DNA of 64,000 bases from Cinclus cinclus. Its lineage: Eukaryota > Chordata > Aves > Passeriformes > Cinclidae. The translations under genes were made by a program, and so were the position numbers. The notes under the pieces were generated by a model that ran no database searches, had not been told where the DNA came from, and saw nothing but the letters and a program-made list of their open reading frames with translations. Positions 24,401 to 35,760 of this stretch are shown one piece after another. The stretch lies in assembly GCF_963662255.1 (NCBI RefSeq), contig NC_085059.1, positions 16,089,588 to 16,153,587 of the forward strand. Reading direction: 5' to 3'. Position 1 is the stretch's first letter. The number at the start of each line of letters is the position of its first letter.

Positions 24401-27399
24401 GAGGATGTTTCAGGCCCCTGAGGTGGGTCTCTTTTTCCCTCATTGCTTGCTCAGCTGTCAAGAACCTCAGGAGCTCATTGGGAAGTGCAGGGGCAGAAGA
24501 GACAAGGGCAAATACATTCTATAAAAATTTATAAAAAATATATGAAGTACAGTATCTTGAAGCCTAGGCTCCTGTTACACTAGTTCTCTGTGTTCTATGG
24601 GCTCAAGATCCTCCTGGAAGCTTTACAGGAGCGTGTCCATGAGCATCCTATGGTCTTACTTGCCACCTGGAGCTGAGAAAGTAGAAAAGCTATATGCTGG
24701 GGTTACTTAGAGATCTTGTAGTTAATGCCATTGTAGCTGCTGACTTCAATGACTCTTTCCTACATCAACAGCTCCGGGCTGACTTTTCAAAGTCACTGGT
24801 GGAACAATTCCTTTCATTTTCTCCCATCTCCAGACCCAGATGAGGTTCTCCAGCCCTCCTGAGGGCCCCTACAGAGCCAGGGAGTTCCCTGCAACCTTCC
24901 AAGCACTACAGCATTATCTACCATCCCCAGCCCAGGTCTCTACAGGGAGGGGAGCTGGGGGACAGTCCCCTTGCCTGAGGCCAATCTCACTCTGCCACCC
25001 CCAGCCCCATTCCTCCTCTGGCTGAGAGGACTGACACAGACACTGCATGTCCAGCCCTCCACGACCCTTTCCCATCCCCAGTGACCTCCCTGGGGACAAA
25101 GCATGAACATGAGCCCTTTTAGCTGCTGTGTTTGTGTACACAAGCCCACTGCTGACACAGATCTCTTAATCCCTCTGCCTGTGTCCCACGGGCCGTGCTT
25201 GTACAGCGGTGGCCATGGCTGGGTGCTGGCACTGCACTTTGCTGAAGCCCTTTTACCTCTGACTCGCTGATCAGCTGCTGACAGGGTGTTATCAGGAGGC
25301 TGTGGTGGCAGTGCAGTGGCAATGCCAGCATCCTGGCTACGGGGACTGTCCCCATCGTGACTTGGTGGCACCAGGGCAGACTGCCAGGGGGTGAGGAGGA
25401 CTGGTGTATGTTGCTCTACGCTTTCACATTGCTTCACTTCCAAGTTATCATCTCTCCCACTTCATGGGCTTCAACTCAGAGGTGGAGGTGGCTCAGCTCA
25501 CGATTCAGCAGGGTGATGTTTCCTTTGCACCAGCAAAATATTTGGGAAAGCAAACACAAAGCTGGTGAGGCTGAGTGGGAGTCACAGCCAGAGGGTCTGG
25601 CTCCAGGCAGAGCACAAGTGGAGGGGAGGGGATGCTCAGAGCATGGAGCCAGGTCCCCTCCATGCATCCTGGGTGCTGGCTGCATGGGACAGCCATGCTG
25701 GCTGCTGGGGGAGCATCTGTGCAGGATGGAGCCTTCCCAAGTCACAGCATGTGGAGAAAAGGCAGCAAAACCTGCTCAGCACTGAGACTTCCCTGTAATG
25801 GAAGCAGGGATGGGAGCAGAAACATATGCAGTGGAGGAAGAACCTTGTGATACCTGGAGCACAACAGGCCCACACAGCACAGCCCAAGGTTAACGGAGGA
25901 TCATTTGGTCATGCCTGGGGGGGTCAAGTAGAGTCAGGCATGGAGCTGCCCCTGCTCCAGCCCCTTTGCTTGTGTGCACGGTGAAGGTCTTGGACACAGA
26001 GATGTGCTGTACCCTCCTGGGGTCCTTTGTCACTCATGGTGTGATGGCTGGTGCTCAGGACAGGCAGCCAAGGACCAGCTGGACAGGCAGTGGGTGAGTG
26101 CTGACCCTCTGCTGTGGGTCACAGGACAAGACCTGAACTCTGTGGGACAGCTGGCCAGGCAGCTCAGCCCCACCATCCCAGACTGGCTCTTGATGAGGTT
26201 TCTGCCTCGTTCCACCTCCTCTGGTACCCCCATGAGGCCTGTTGGAGTCCAGTGCTGGCTGCTTGTGCCTGGCACCAGAATCAACGTGGCTGCAAAAGCA
26301 GGAATGAAAGCATTGGGGCAGGATGCCCAGTGCTTTCAACAGTTCGGGGACAGAAATCTGAACTGTAGCACACAAGAGCAAAATTATTCTAACTTCTTAC
26401 TATTTTTCAGTTCCCTGGCTATCCAAGGAGAACAGCACCCATTGGATCTGTACCTACTGGTGCAACACACAGATCCCAGCATGCTGCCTGCCAGGGAAAC
26501 ACCTGGCAGCAATGTCCTTGTGCTGTGGGTCAGGCTAGGGTTTGAATGGCAAAGCCCAGGGCTTTGCTTTGACTGCATAGGGGTAAAACAATATTTAAAT
26601 AAGTGCCAGCCACTGGAAGGAGCAGAAGTCCCACGGGAAAAGAGAGAATTTGCAGCCATGCATGGTTGATGGCTTCATTGTGAATGTACAACCTGCAAAG
26701 GGAGCTGCCTCTGATTTAGTATTTCATAACTTTGGTGGTTGACTCCAAGCATTTTGGCTGTTAATTATCCTTAGGCGCTTAGAGGAAAATATCCCAGCAA
26801 TTCCACCCATCAATCTTATTGATTCTCACCTTGAGTCTTTGGGAGCTTTTAGGGCACCTGCACAAGCTGCCACTGCTTGAATTAATTGAGCTCTGTGGAG
26901 CAGCCGCTGGCTGCTGCCTCCCTGCACATCAGGCACAAGGCAGAAAGATGTATGACCCTGGCCAGTGCTGGTGCAAGGAGTTGATGGCAGGGAAACACAA
27001 ATTCCTGGGAATCACAGCACACTGACAGCATGCTTTGTTTCTCCATAGGAATGGCATATCTTTGGGTGGGCTGAGTAAGGGACCAGTGGCACTGCTGTGA
27101 GTAGTAGGGATCTTGGAAGGATGCAGGACATCTCATCTAAAGCACGTGGAGCTCAAGGCATCTTGAACAAAGATAATAGAGCTCTTATATCTCATTTCTC
27201 TTTATGGAAGTGTCCGAAATATTTCTGCTGAAATTTCTGATGGTGGAGGGGTGGCATGGAGGGTAAATATCCTTCAGAAAAAAAATAAGAGTCAGTGGTC
27301 ACCTTATGTCATGTTTTCACAGGCTCCTGGAAATTGAAGTTGTTTAGGGGACATAAGAAACCTTGGGCTAATATATCTCCAGAAAAAATATACAAAGTG

Positions 27400-28040
27400 A
27401 GAAATTTTGTTCTAGAGGAGGTATTGCTTTCCAAAGCCCGTGTCATTAATAACTAGGAAATGGGGGAATTTTTCTCAAGCAATCAAGATTATTTATTGGC
27501 TTTGGGGGAGTCCTACAAGAACTGTGGCTTTTGCAGGGAAAAGTTGTGATGATAAAAGCAGTTATGTATTATTGGACATTCCTCTCCCCCAATCCACTTA
27601 TTAAAAACATGCAAAAGCTGCATAACAGGCTTCAAATTTTAATTACAGGATATTTGCTCACATTTCAATCTAACTTCCTAGCACCAGGAAAGTCCATGGG
27701 GTGCACTCTCAGACACAAACACATCTGCAACACCACTTCCCAGCGTGCAGAGGACGGCTGGAAGCAGCAAGGGGCAGGCAGCTTTGGGAGCTGGTTCCTC
27801 CTCCCCGAGTGCCCTGAGAGCACAGTGCCTTTGGTTGGGCTGCAGCATCAAACCACTGAGCCCCAGCCCCTGGGCTGCGCAGTCCTGCTAAGTGAAAGCA
27901 CTTTTTAATGCGGATGTAATGGAACTTGCTAGTGTCCGCTGTTTTATTACACAGGTTGAAAATTACTTATTGGTGGGAATGCGCTCGCTCTTCACATTGA
28001 TCCTTCATATGCTTTGCTGGAAGGGTCCAAGTGAATAAAT
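27400..28040. promoter_or_regulatory. Candidate conserved non-coding element
   Basis: A stretch of balanced composition without repeats or coding potential. It contains a GATAA at 27551-27555, a TEAD-type ACATTCC at 27576-27582 and several ATTA homeodomain cores between about 27600 and 27960. The texture resembles vertebrate developmental enhancers, but this needs cross-species alignment to mean anything. Confidence 0.25.
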
Positions 28041-31000
28041 CTCAGAGCCAGGGAGTGTCTTCCATCTCTCTGGATCACATGGCTGCAGACAGAAAAAGCC
28101 TATGGGACTGTCTGGGAGCACTCAGCGTGTTCTCACCCCTGTGCCCTAGCAGCAGAAGGTGAGCTTGCTGCTCTGGCTGCACATTGTGCTTTAGTGCATG
28201 GTCCCTCTCTCCAGAGCAGGGGTGGGAGTTCTGGGACTAAAAATGAGGAAGGAGAGGCTAGAATCTGGGTTAAACAAGGGGAAGTTGGAGTTGTCTCTGG
28301 CAGAAGATACAACTGCAGGAATGGCTACTTTCTTCTGGTTCTGAGCTAAAGCAGGTTGAAATGAGGATATTTTGAGTAGTAGAATAAAAGGCTTGAGTGT
28401 TTTGTTTTAAAAGTACTTGAGTCCTTTGTGATGGCCACTATGCGCAACTGATAGGTGTCTGCTGGGGTTGGGAGGAACTTGTCATGGTGGGGTCACAGAG
28501 ATTTGCTGGCAGCCTGCCCTCAGCCCCACCAGTGGCACAGCAAATTGGGACTGAAAACATCCACTGTTTTGTGGGAAAGAATCTCACTCAGACTGAAACG
28601 GTTGGGTCAGATTACCCTGATGAGAAATGTTAGGGCAAGCTGAGTATTCTTCAGTGGGAAACTGTCAGGTTTTCTGAAATTAAAAATTCCCATTTCAGTC
28701 TCAGGGTTGTAACTGTTGGCCCAGAGTGCTGAGAATGGTTCCGTACCAGCATACCACCCTCTTCTCAGAGCAAAGATTTTTTTCTTCCAGGAATGAGCTC
28801 TGGGTGTCCTTTGAAAAGCTTTTCCCTGTGGGCACCAGCAGTTGAATGGTCAGGCTGCATTTGCAAGTCCATTGGGAGCAGGATTTTGACACCCCTCGGG
28901 GTCAGCTGGGTTTGCTGGAGGGCAACACTGCAGGGCTGCTGCAGGAAAGCCAGCCCAGGCTTGTGTGCATTTTCCCTGACAATGTTTCTGCTTGGCAGGG
29001 TTCACGGAGCAGTTACAACCACATAAATAAGTCAAAGCATATGACTCAGGATAGGAAGCTTGGGCTTTCCTTAGAAAAATCCTCTTTCTCTTTTGCACAG
29101 CGTTAAAGATGCCTGAACCTTAATATTCTGCCATCCACGTGTAAAGCTTGGGCATCTCACCAGGGACCAGCGTGACCAGCACTGGCAGCAAGCAAACTGG
29201 TCTGGAGGTGCTGGAGAGAGAAAATTCCCTTGAAGCACATTTCAAATATGAGCTGACTGTGAGGTCTGCACAGCCCCTGGATGCAGGGAAAGGAGGGGTG
29301 ATCAGGAGTGTGCTGCAGATGCTGATTGACATTTCAGACCAGACTAGAGCAAAGGTGAAACTGTAGAAAACACTTTTAACAGTGAACTCGTGGCCACAGC
29401 TCTGGACAAAATTAGGCAAGTGGAACCTGAGAAAGGGGCTGAGCTACCAGTCAAACAGGATGGTGAAGTTAAGGAGCATATCAGTCACACTGGCTGCTTT
29501 GTGCTCCTCACCATGCACAGGCCTTGCTCCAGGCCACTGAACTAAAGCTGTTCCTAAAGGGAAGGCTGGGCCTCTAGGTGAGCTTGCCAGACCAGCAGAA
29601 ATGAAGCTAGGGATATTCCAGCCAAGCAAGACCCAGAGATGCTCAGAGACATTAATGGCCACCATCAAAGCATCTTTAAACCTCCAGGCCAGCACCAAAG
29701 CAGCCGGCTGTCTGCAATAAATATGCAAGCCACGCTTCAGTCGGGGAGAAATAAATAAGCTGTTGTACACGGAGCAAGGGAGGTGGGGAGCTCCTGCCCA
29801 AATCACTGCTTAGCAGAGGAGTTTCCCTAGAGACTGCTTCCTCAGAGCCTGTGCAGGGCCAGTACAGGGCCAGGAGGCAGCACCTGGCGCTGCTTGATGT
29901 GGTCTGGGCAGGCACAGGGACACATCTGGGGTGAAGGATGAGGCAGAGAAGAAGGACTGGGTATGCTGGCCCGGTGCTTTTGTTGAATCTGGGGAAAGCA
30001 GAGATTGATTACTTCCCAGTGAATTGTACTGCAGAAATGTGGAGACTCCTTGGCTGCTTCTCAGCAAGCCCCTGGAGGGAAGAGAATATCCAAGTGCCAT
30101 GGATGCTGGGCAGAGCAGGGGAAGATAGGTTTAGCAGAAGTCAGGACACCAAGGGAGGAGAGGGGCATGAAGAGTGCTGGACATGCCAGTGTGTTTACAC
30201 CAGCTGGAGGTGGTCCACACCCAGCTTCCCTTCCCCTCAAGGATGGATGCTAGAGAGCTGACCTGCCAAGGGGATGTTCCCTACAGCTGAAGCAGAAAGC
30301 TTGCACGGACACTTCCCTCTCTCCCCCCTCGCTCGTGCATTTATTTTCTAACACTGAAAACCTTCCAGGGTTTGGCCTGGCTGGGCACTGCATGAGAGTA
30401 AGACTCACCCAACTCCCTCCTGCCTGGAAGCTCTGGAGCCAGTTTGGCTCCTGGCCACCACAGGCTGGTTCCTGCTCACATGGCAGCAGAGCAGTGTCCC
30501 AAGGGGACAGAGCTGGAATGCTGCACCCTGGCTGGGTGACAGGTGAGGGTCATCACTGGCCTGCAGGTCCCCTGGCTGCAGCCACCTTCCTCACCCAGCT
30601 GTGCTCCCCACCAAGGACCTGCTCCTGGAGACGCTGTAGGTGGGACTGGCTGGGAGCTGTGCAGATTCCAAGTCATGCTCATGAAGAGTGCAGCGACCTC
30701 CCAGCACAGCAGGGACTGGGCACAGGAGCACAGGATGTGGCTTGGGTTACTGCAGCTCAGCTATTGAGCCAGCCAGCCCAGAACTCCTCTCTTCTGGAGC
30801 TATATTTAAACTTTCATTTGGAATTTTACTGGCCAAATTCTTGAATGATTTGGGATAACTGATGGTGATCCCTGAGGCTGTGGCACAGGAAGGTACACTC
30901 TGAGCCAAGGCACACAGAGAGCTGAGAGAGTCTCAGTGGAGCATCCCTGACAACTTGGGACTCCCTCTATGGATCTACCAGAGCCCTGATGCTGTTGCCC

Positions 31001-31582
31001 TTCCAAGTGTTGTGCTGAGCTTATGTTTGTTTCTCACTTTCTACTTTCCTTCCAACAGTGAAATCAGCTTTTCATCCTTCTCCATGCATCAGCAGCTGGC
31101 AGCTACATCTTCAGCGCCTTGTCATGCTGACGGGTCTCCTGCAGGGATTGCATAGATGTGTCCCTGGGGCTGCAGGACATGCCGGGACTTTCAGATGAAC
31201 CTTTCTGGGCAAAGGCAGAGTGGTGTGCTTGCTGTGATGAGGGAAGAGGCTGGGAGAGGCTTGTATTGAATAGAAAGGGCATCAAGTAAGGGCTGCAGGT
31301 TGTGCTAAATGGTATCAGGAATGCAAGTTGCCTTTTAAATGTGTATAATTCATGTGTACATTCACACATGGTCTGCAGTCACTGTCTTGCTAGCTGCAAG
31401 AATTGAGGACAAATACCAGGAATATTAATGACGGTGATGAGCAATGATATTCTATCAGCTAGAGATCAAGTAAATATTTTTGCCTACTCAAAGAAAGGTG
31501 TTGCTGGGCACAGGAGATGAGAGCTGGTCTCTCCCTCATGAGTGTGTATAAATATCTAAAGGGGGGACATGGCAAGATGAAG

Positions 31583-31857
31583 CAGGGCTCTTCTCGGTAG
31601 TTTTGAGCAATGGGACACAGGCAACGGGCAAAAATTGATGCACAGGAAGTTCCACCTGAATATAAGGAAGAACTTCTTTACTGTGCAGTGACCCACACCG
31701 GAGCAGACAGCAGAGAGGATGCGGGGTCTCCCTCACTGGAGATATTCAAGAGCCGTGTGGATGCAACCCTGTGCCATGTGCTCTGGGACGACCCCGTTTA
31801 CACAGGGAAGTGGGACCACATGGCCCAACCCGACCGCTTCTGCGGTCCCGTGACTCT
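31583..31857 (+). mobile_element. CR1 LINE fragment, 3' end
   Basis: The stretch matches the remembered 3' region of avian CR1 non-LTR retrotransposons. Visible landmarks are GGCTCTTCTC, CACAGGCAACGGGC, AGGAAGTTCCACCTG, GGAAGAACTTCTTTACTGTG, GGAGATATTCAAGA and GTGCCATGTGCTCTGGGA. The end at about 31840-31857 is a diverged form of the usual CR1 terminal TTCTGTGATTCT. It is 5'-truncated, as most CR1 copies are, and has no intact reading frame. It ends about 490 bp before the LARP1 start codon, directly against the CpG island. The subfamily (CR1-J-like) is a guess. Confidence 0.88.
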
Positions 31858-32130
31858 CCAGGACGCGCACCGAGACCCCTTCGGCACTTTCTAACCACGT
31901 TATCCCGCTATCCCCGGGCGTGGGTACCCGAGAACATCCCCATCCCTCGGCTCCTGGCTGATGCCGGCCGGGGAGAATGTCGAAGGCGGCTCGGGGACTC
32001 CAGGGCTCCACCGGTGCGATCGTCCCCCGAGTCCCCGAACCGGCACCCCTGGCCCGAGCCCAGCCTGTCCCAGCCGGGCAGCGAGGCCGGGACGCCGGGG
32101 AAGGGGCCGGAGCCCTTTAAGCCCCCCCGT

Positions 32131-32142
32131 CCGCCCCGCCCC
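32131..32142 (+). promoter_or_regulatory. Double GC box (Sp1/KLF type)
   Basis: CCGCCCCGCCCC, two overlapping CCGCCCC-type GC boxes about 200 bp upstream of the LARP1 start codon, within the CpG island. Confidence 0.55.
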
Positions 32143-32286
32143 AGCTCAGCCGGGCGTTGCATCAGGCCCGTGCGCGCCGCCGACCGCCCCGCGGGGGCGC
32201 GCCCCACGCCGCCCCTCCCCTCGCCGGCGGCGCGCACGGGCGGGCGGTGCGCGCCCCCGCGGCAGTCGCGTGGTCCCCGCGCGGCT

Positions 32287-32293
32287 CCATATT
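32287..32293 (-). promoter_or_regulatory. YY1-type motif (CCATATT)
   Basis: CCATATT fits the YY1 core CCATNTT. It sits 51-57 bp upstream of the start codon, in the zone where initiation is expected. YY1 sites at this position are common in TATA-less promoters of translation-related genes. A second YY1-like string, AGATGGCGA, overlaps the start codon. Confidence 0.35.
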
Positions 32294-32343
32294 GCGGCGG
32301 CACCGGGGTCGGGGGGTTCCCGGCGGGGCTCGGGGGCGCGCAG

Positions 32344-32686
32344 ATGGCGACGCAGGTGGAGGCGCTGCTGCCCGGCACGGCCCCGCTGCTGCCCGCCGAG
32401 GAGCGCGCCCTGGTGCTGAAGCCGCCGCAGGACGGCGGCCGGGAGAAGGGCGAGCCGCCCATGGGCCCCGACGGCGGGCCGGCGGCGCCGAGGCCGCCCA
32501 GCGCCAAGCAGCAGAAGGAGGAGAGCAACAACCAGGAGAAGGAGAGCCTGCTGAGGGCCGGCGGCGAGGCGGAGGACGGCGGCGAAGCGGGCGGCGCGGG
32601 GCGCCGGGAGTTCATCGAGGCCCCGCCGCCCAAGGTGAACCCCTGGACGAAGAACGCGCCGGCCGTGAACGGGCAGTCGCCTCCCG
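32344..32686 (+). CDS. LARP1: LARP1 exon 1 (coding part)
   Basis: This is the first coding exon of La-related protein 1, a cytoplasmic RNA-binding protein that represses and stabilises 5'TOP mRNAs under mTORC1 control. It encodes residues 1-114 plus the first base of codon 115. The start MATQVE and the segment EAPPPKVNPWTKN (about residues 95-107) match vertebrate LARP1 as remembered, as does the ending NGQSPP. The region is Ala/Gly/Pro/Glu-rich and predicted disordered. The start codon has G at +4 but C at -3, so context is only moderate. The donor reads CCCG|GTGGGT after 32686 (phase 1), and the split codon becomes Glu on joining exon 2. The frame stays open upstream but without an ATG. It is about 30 residues shorter than human exon 1 by recollection. 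Confidence 0.96.
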
Positions 32687-32760
32687 GTGGGTGCTCGGGG
32701 GTCGCTGGGAGCGGGCTGGTGGGGAGCGGGGAGCGGGTGCGCCGCCGACCGCGCCCCGGG
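32686..32760 (+). other. G-run cluster at intron 1 donor (G4 potential)
   Basis: From the splice donor onward at least seven runs of three or more G occur on the sense strand within about 70 bases, with short loops. This meets the usual G-quadruplex pattern. Such clusters are known at the 5' ends of first introns in warm-blooded vertebrates. Any effect on splicing or R-loops here is inference. Confidence 0.6.
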
Positions 32761-35639
32761 CGGCCGCGCCATGCGGCACACGCGGCGTGGGGCCGCGCCC
32801 GCGGCCTGCGGGGCCGCGGTGGGGCGGGGGGCGCGGTGAGGCGGGGGGAGCGGCGGCGCCGGCCGCGGCCACGAGGCGGGGAGGGCAGCGCGGCCCGGCC
32901 ATGCGGCGGGGAGCGGAGGGCGCCGGGGGCCCGGTGGCGGCGGGCGGGCCCGCCGGCGGACACGCGGCCCCCCCCCCCCTCCGCCTCCCCTCAAGCTCCC
33001 GGCATTCCGCCGCAGCAGCGCCGGCAACGTGGTCGGTTCCCGGCGTGTGGCCCCCTCCCGGCCGGGAACGCGGCCCCGGCGCCCCCGCGGAGGCCATTCC
33101 CCGGGCCGCGGCCTGCGCTGCCCACGTGTGCGTGGCCGCGGCTCCCCCGCGCAGGCCGCGCCGCCTTTCTCTGCCGACTCATGGCGGCGGCGGGGCCGGG
33201 GGCCGCGGCCGAGCGCGGCTCTGCCCGGCGCGATCGCTGCCCCGGGTTAGCGGGGGTCCCCGAAAACGGGAGCGGAGGGGCTGCGCTGTCCAAATCGCGC
33301 TTGTAACCCGCTGCTGTCGTCAGCAAAGGCTGAAGCCGCAGAACACCATTTCCTCGGCCGTCGGGATGGGTGTTGCGCTCCCCTCGTACCTGCTTCAAGT
33401 GAATCGGGAGTAGAAGAAAACCTCAGAAGTTTTCACTAAGCGACTTGTTTGGCGAAGACTTAATCTTTTTCTACCTGTCTCTGTTAACTCCGAAATTACA
33501 CTGCCAGATGTGCCATCACATTCCCAATTACTGTACGTGCCAGTGTTTTGTAAGAACTGTTACTGCCTAGCCATGATGATTCATCAGAGTTATTGATCTT
33601 TGGGAGATGGACAGCTCTGCAATTTCCACCTGGAAAGCTGTCATCTTAATGGGAAGTACAGAGGACAAGTTAATCGTGCCAGGTAGAAGTCTGTGTTTGG
33701 ATTGTTTGGTGGTTTGTCATTGTAGCCATGGACATAAGCAAAGCTTAAGGAAATCCAGGACAGCGTTGCTGTCTGCATTTGGCTCCTGCGTTATGACACA
33801 AAACTGGTCACATTGCTCCTTTGTGTGAAGGTTGCACTCTGTTGTGATGCCTTCTGAGATAAGATCCCGAGAAATAAACCAAAAAATGCAAATCTGACTG
33901 CAAGGTTGAATATTCCTTTTTGAGTCTCCTGTGTAAGGAGTGTCCGGATTCATTACCAGGCTCGTCGGTCACAGAGGTGTGTGATTTGTCAGAGTCAGCA
34001 GCGTCGAGGCAGCTGCCCGACACAAACAGGGGGCCCTTGCAAATCCTGGGATGATTTTTTGAGGGAGAGAGTAAGAGTGTGTCATTAGCGTGTCCACACA
34101 GTTGAAGGGTAAGGAAGTAATTCTGCAACACTCTGAACTGTCCTTGGGCCCAGCACAGTTGTCTCTGTATTCCCAAAGGTGTTTAAAAAACGGAATTTGT
34201 TAGTGGTGTGCTCTGGGATGCTTGGCAGTAGCGCCTGGTTCCAGCAATGCTGCTGCCTGGCTCTCCTCTCTTGGGCCATGTTTCTTTTGCTGCCTTTTCA
34301 TTAGCAGAAGAGAAAACGTGTAAAATAAACACGGCTGGTGAGCTCCCACGAGGGGCAAGGCTGCCAGCTGACCTTGCCTGGCAGCCCTGTGCCCAGGTGC
34401 CTTCTTGTAGAGTTTGCAGGCTCATGCTGTGTCTTCATTTCATTGGGTGGAGGATTTGTTTTGGCAGACGCTTACCGAAAAAGATCTGGAGCGTGAATTT
34501 GTGTGAAAGAATCAGCTGGTGAGGTGAGTAGTTGTGTTCTGGTGACCTCCAGGAGGATCACCCAAGGAGAGCAACTCTTTTTCTAGCTTGCGGTGGATTG
34601 AGATGTTCCGAACTCTGGAAAGTCACTACCGGAAGTCTTTGGTTTCTTAGCAGGGCTTACAAAACCTTTGCTCACAATCCAGTGTTCCCAGTGCAGTGTG
34701 TGTGTGTGCTGGAGATAGTAAATGTTTCCAGCCCTGATCCATCAGAGGTAGTGAGGCCATCAGAGAGCATCGTGAGGACAGCTCTGTAAAGATAAAGGGA
34801 TCCCTCTATGACTTGCTTTACAGGCTTTGAAAGGCCTATTTTTTTTTTTAATGATTATATTAATTATAGACCCGTAGAGCAGATTTAATGGACAAGACCT
34901 TCTCCTTAGGTGTACACGCATTCCGTAATGGCCTGTGTTGGAATTGGTGCTTATAAAAGTAAAAACTTTGAGCTCGGGGAAACAGAGCCACCTGCAAGGT
35001 CTTGGTGAGTTTCTGCTGTCCGTGTTGGAGTACGGAGAAGGAAGAGCTTAACAAATCTACCTCCAGATGGTCAAAACACCAGTTTGTTTTGAACTGTTTG
35101 ACTCTCCATGGCTGGGCAAGTTTAGTGCAATGGGGGCCTGACATAGGGACTGAAGAACAGGGTCTTTTTTTCATGGATTAGTATTTACCTTTGGAAGCTT
35201 GTGTCTTGCCTCTCTGCTGCAGTATTTTTCTGCTTGAAGTTGACAGTGCAGCCTATAATATAATAAGATGTTAGAGCAAATGTTTCTGCTCTTTCAGGAA
35301 GGAGGGCTCTTGAAGTGAAGCCTCTCCTTGCGTCTTAACCTCCCAAAAGCACAAGGGCTTGGCAGTAAGTGGGGCAACCGTTAGGTCAAGTTAGACAGCA
35401 GTGATACTGCTGATGCTGTGAGTGGAGGCTGAGGCTCGTCTGGAGTGGCACACGAGAAAATTGTCATGGTCTCTTGACAAGATGCACGTTACCTTTTTAT
35501 TCATGTGTGTTTCTGTCAGGGTGCAAGGTGCAAAGAGGAGGGGGGGGGCATCCATTGAATCCTGAGATACACATGGTCCTGTCCTGTGTGGTAAGGCATG
35601 TACTTGACACTGCTGACTGCTTGTGACTGCTGCAGAGCT

Positions 35640-35760
35640 GTAATGATGACTAGTTTTTACTCTCTAATGATCTAGTAGCAAGGTCTGTGTGACCATGCCC
35701 TCGTTATTACATGTTCTCTTCTTATCATGTAAATAAATGCAGCCGGCAGCCTGACTGACA
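35640..35760. promoter_or_regulatory. Possible conserved non-coding element in intron 1
   Basis: A short A/T-rich, non-repetitive stretch with paired TAATGAT strings (about 35640 and 35665) and TTATCATGTAAATAAAT. It stands out in texture from its surroundings. No specific factor can be assigned with confidence. Confidence 0.15.

Larger units (their letters stand above)
1..31582. other. Non-coding flank upstream of LARP1
   Basis: No exon of a known protein could be recognised on either strand. The open frames here are short, overlap one another on both strands, and show no plausible protein composition. Separately listed features occupy parts of the block. In the remaining stretches (1-2980, 3421-6311, 7241-10423, 13909-17689, 18011-19439, 20721-21386, 21445-27399 and 28041-31582) I see only unique-looking sequence with no gene. 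In mammals HAND1 is the next gene upstream of LARP1, so this may be the HAND1-LARP1 interval; that is recalled synteny and nothing here proves it. Confidence 0.75.
31858..33300 (+). promoter_or_regulatory. CpG-island promoter of LARP1
   Basis: A very GC- and CpG-rich block begins right after the CR1 end, spans exon 1 and runs about 600 bp into intron 1. There is no TATA box at a useful distance from the start codon. A double GC box (Sp1/KLF type) lies at 32131-32142, and YY1-compatible motifs lie at 32287-32293 and over the start codon (about 32342-32350). This is a typical TATA-less housekeeping promoter with dispersed initiation. The transcription start is probably between about 32150 and 32320. 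No ATG lies between 31978 and 32343, so a leader starting there has no upstream start codon. Confidence 0.85.

Noticed and set aside
25974..26669. 231-codon plus-strand open frame
   Set aside because: Long for this GC content, but the protein has no recognisable domain, there are no splice or promoter signals, and several overlapping frames on both strands share the region. Most likely chance.
31961..32419. ATG at 31961 as an upstream ORF overlapping the LARP1 start
   Set aside because: It lies 383 bp before the LARP1 start, close to the CR1 border and probably upstream of transcription initiation. It cannot be excluded if a longer leader exists.
31771..33306. 511-codon open frame read as one continuous protein
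   Set aside because: Only 32344-32686 is LARP1 coding. Upstream there is no in-frame ATG, and downstream the frame runs through the donor into GC-rich intron.
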